NCBI GenBank assembly: GCA_026396555.1
Contig: JAPLWO010000081.1
Location: 1 to 5,516 of the forward strand
DNA: 5,516 nt
Direction: 5' to 3'
Source: Candidatus Magasanikiibacteriota bacterium
GTDB lineage: Bacteria > Patescibacteriota > Patescibacteriia > Magasanikbacterales > 2-02-FULL-50-9b
Under the pieces are notes generated by a model, which did no database searches, had not been told where the DNA came from, and saw only the letters and a program-made list of their open reading frames with translations. Below, piece after piece: positions 4,973 to 5,516 of the stretch (positions are counted from its first letter, which is position 1; the number at the start of each line of letters is the position of its first letter). The translations under genes and the position numbers were made by a program.

Positions 4973-5516
4973 ATGGCAACAAATATTGCGCGCACACTTT
5001 CAACCTCGATTTTTTTTGGAATTGTCATCGGCGTTCTTGCGATGATTTTGTCTCCTGTTTTTATTCCGCTGAAGTATGGCGCTGAAGCACGTGTGTTGGT
5101 TTCGCCACATGCGATTCCAGGTGTCGATCCGTATACGAGCAGTAAAGCTGCGGAGCGTATTGCGCAAAATGTAGCGCAAGTGGTAAACACAAGTGATTTT
5201 TTTAACCGTGTGATTTCGGTCGGTGTCGGGATCGATGCAAATTATTTTCCACAGGACGAATTGCAGCGTCGTAAAGTTTGGCAGGACACGATCGAGGCAA
5301 GCTCGGTGTATAACACAGGAATTTTAGATGTTGTCGCATATCATGCGGATAAGAAGCAGGCCGAGGCAATTGCGAATGCGGTGGCCTATGTTTTGACCCA
5401 ATCAGGGAATGACTACGCAGTTTCATCAGCTGATTTTCGTCTAATTGATAAGCCGATAGCGTCTCAGTATCCAAAAAAGCCTAATTTCCCAGCCATTGGT
5501 TTGGGTGGTTTCTTGG
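4973..5516 (+). CDS. Wzz-like polysaccharide chain-length regulator, N-terminal part (runs off right edge)
   Basis: The open frame from ATG 4973 continues 181 codons to the window end without a stop. Features fit the Wzz/YveK-type polysaccharide co-polymerase family, which sets the chain length of surface polysaccharides from the cytoplasmic membrane: a first membrane span close to the N-terminus (about 12-33), an extracytoplasmic region opening with YGAEARVLVS (35-44) and DPYTSSKAAERIA (52-64), a segment with TSDFFNRV (73-80), and a Pro-rich stretch leading into the second span (PIASQYPKKPNFPAIGLGGFL, 161-181) where the window ends. Any C-terminal tyrosine kinase domain would lie outside. 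The ATG is one base after the previous stop (TAA-T-ATG), without a Shine-Dalgarno, so it is almost certainly co-transcribed with the pseudoprotease gene. Confidence 0.85.
   Translation, partial: MATNIARTLSTSIFFGIVIGVLAMILSPVFIPLKYGAEARVLVSPHAIPGVDPYTSSKAAERIAQNVAQVVNTSDFFNRVISVGVGIDANYFPQDELQRRKVWQDTIEASSVYNTGILDVVAYHADKKQAEAIANAVAYVLTQSGNDYAVSSADFRLIDKPIASQYPKKPNFPAIGLGGFL

Noticed and set aside
4885..5190. Minus-strand open frame of 101 codons near the right end.
   Set aside because: It lies opposite the pseudoprotease C-terminus and the Wzz-like start, both well supported; it is a shadow frame.
1..5516. tmRNA (ssrA), tRNA, CRISPR, IS or integrase signals, searched because smpB often neighbours ssrA and mobile DNA.
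   Set aside because: No T-loop GGTTCRA-type signature with a paired stem, no spaced repeats and no transposase-like frame were seen.

Overview
The window is about 5.5 kb of densely packed bacterial DNA, roughly 40-43% GC, with two divergent gene blocks around a 48-base intergenic gap (1871-1918). Genes overlap by a few bases or sit one base apart, most starts lack a Shine-Dalgarno sequence, many products are small envelope proteins of unknown function, and leaders look very short. This is compatible with a streamlined genome such as a Patescibacteria/CPR lineage. That placement is an inference from style only; nothing here fixes the taxonomy.

Left, minus strand (read from 1870 down to 1). 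First comes smpB, the tmRNA-binding protein of trans-translation. One base after its stop lies a hypothetical gene (1419-911) whose reading frame is broken near 1258-1269. Its break coincides with a 12-bp direct repeat spaced exactly 50 nt apart. Next is a 148-aa orphan (846-400) with its own near-consensus promoter, the only textbook Shine-Dalgarno in the window and about 53% GC, unlike all neighbours. Last is a partial hypothetical gene (271 to the left edge) behind a good sigma70-type promoter.

Right, plus strand (1919 to the end). Five genes are packed like one operon: an AI-2E/PerM-family multispan membrane protein, a 124-aa single-pass exported or anchored protein, a 202-aa polytopic membrane protein, a membrane-anchored HtrA/DegP-like protein with a PDZ domain whose three catalytic triad positions are all substituted (a pseudoprotease), and the N-terminal 181 residues of a Wzz-like polysaccharide chain-length regulator running off the right edge. 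Every product is membrane-bound or envelope-facing, so this looks like the start of a surface-polysaccharide/envelope module.

Most notable for follow-up: the triad-less HtrA homologue beside the Wzz-like gene, the frame-broken gene with its 50-nt repeat-bounded segment, the shared palindromic -10 element between smpB and the envelope operon, and the GC-outlier orphan. No RNA gene, insertion sequence, CRISPR array or origin was recognised. No gene-free stretch exceeds 300 bases.
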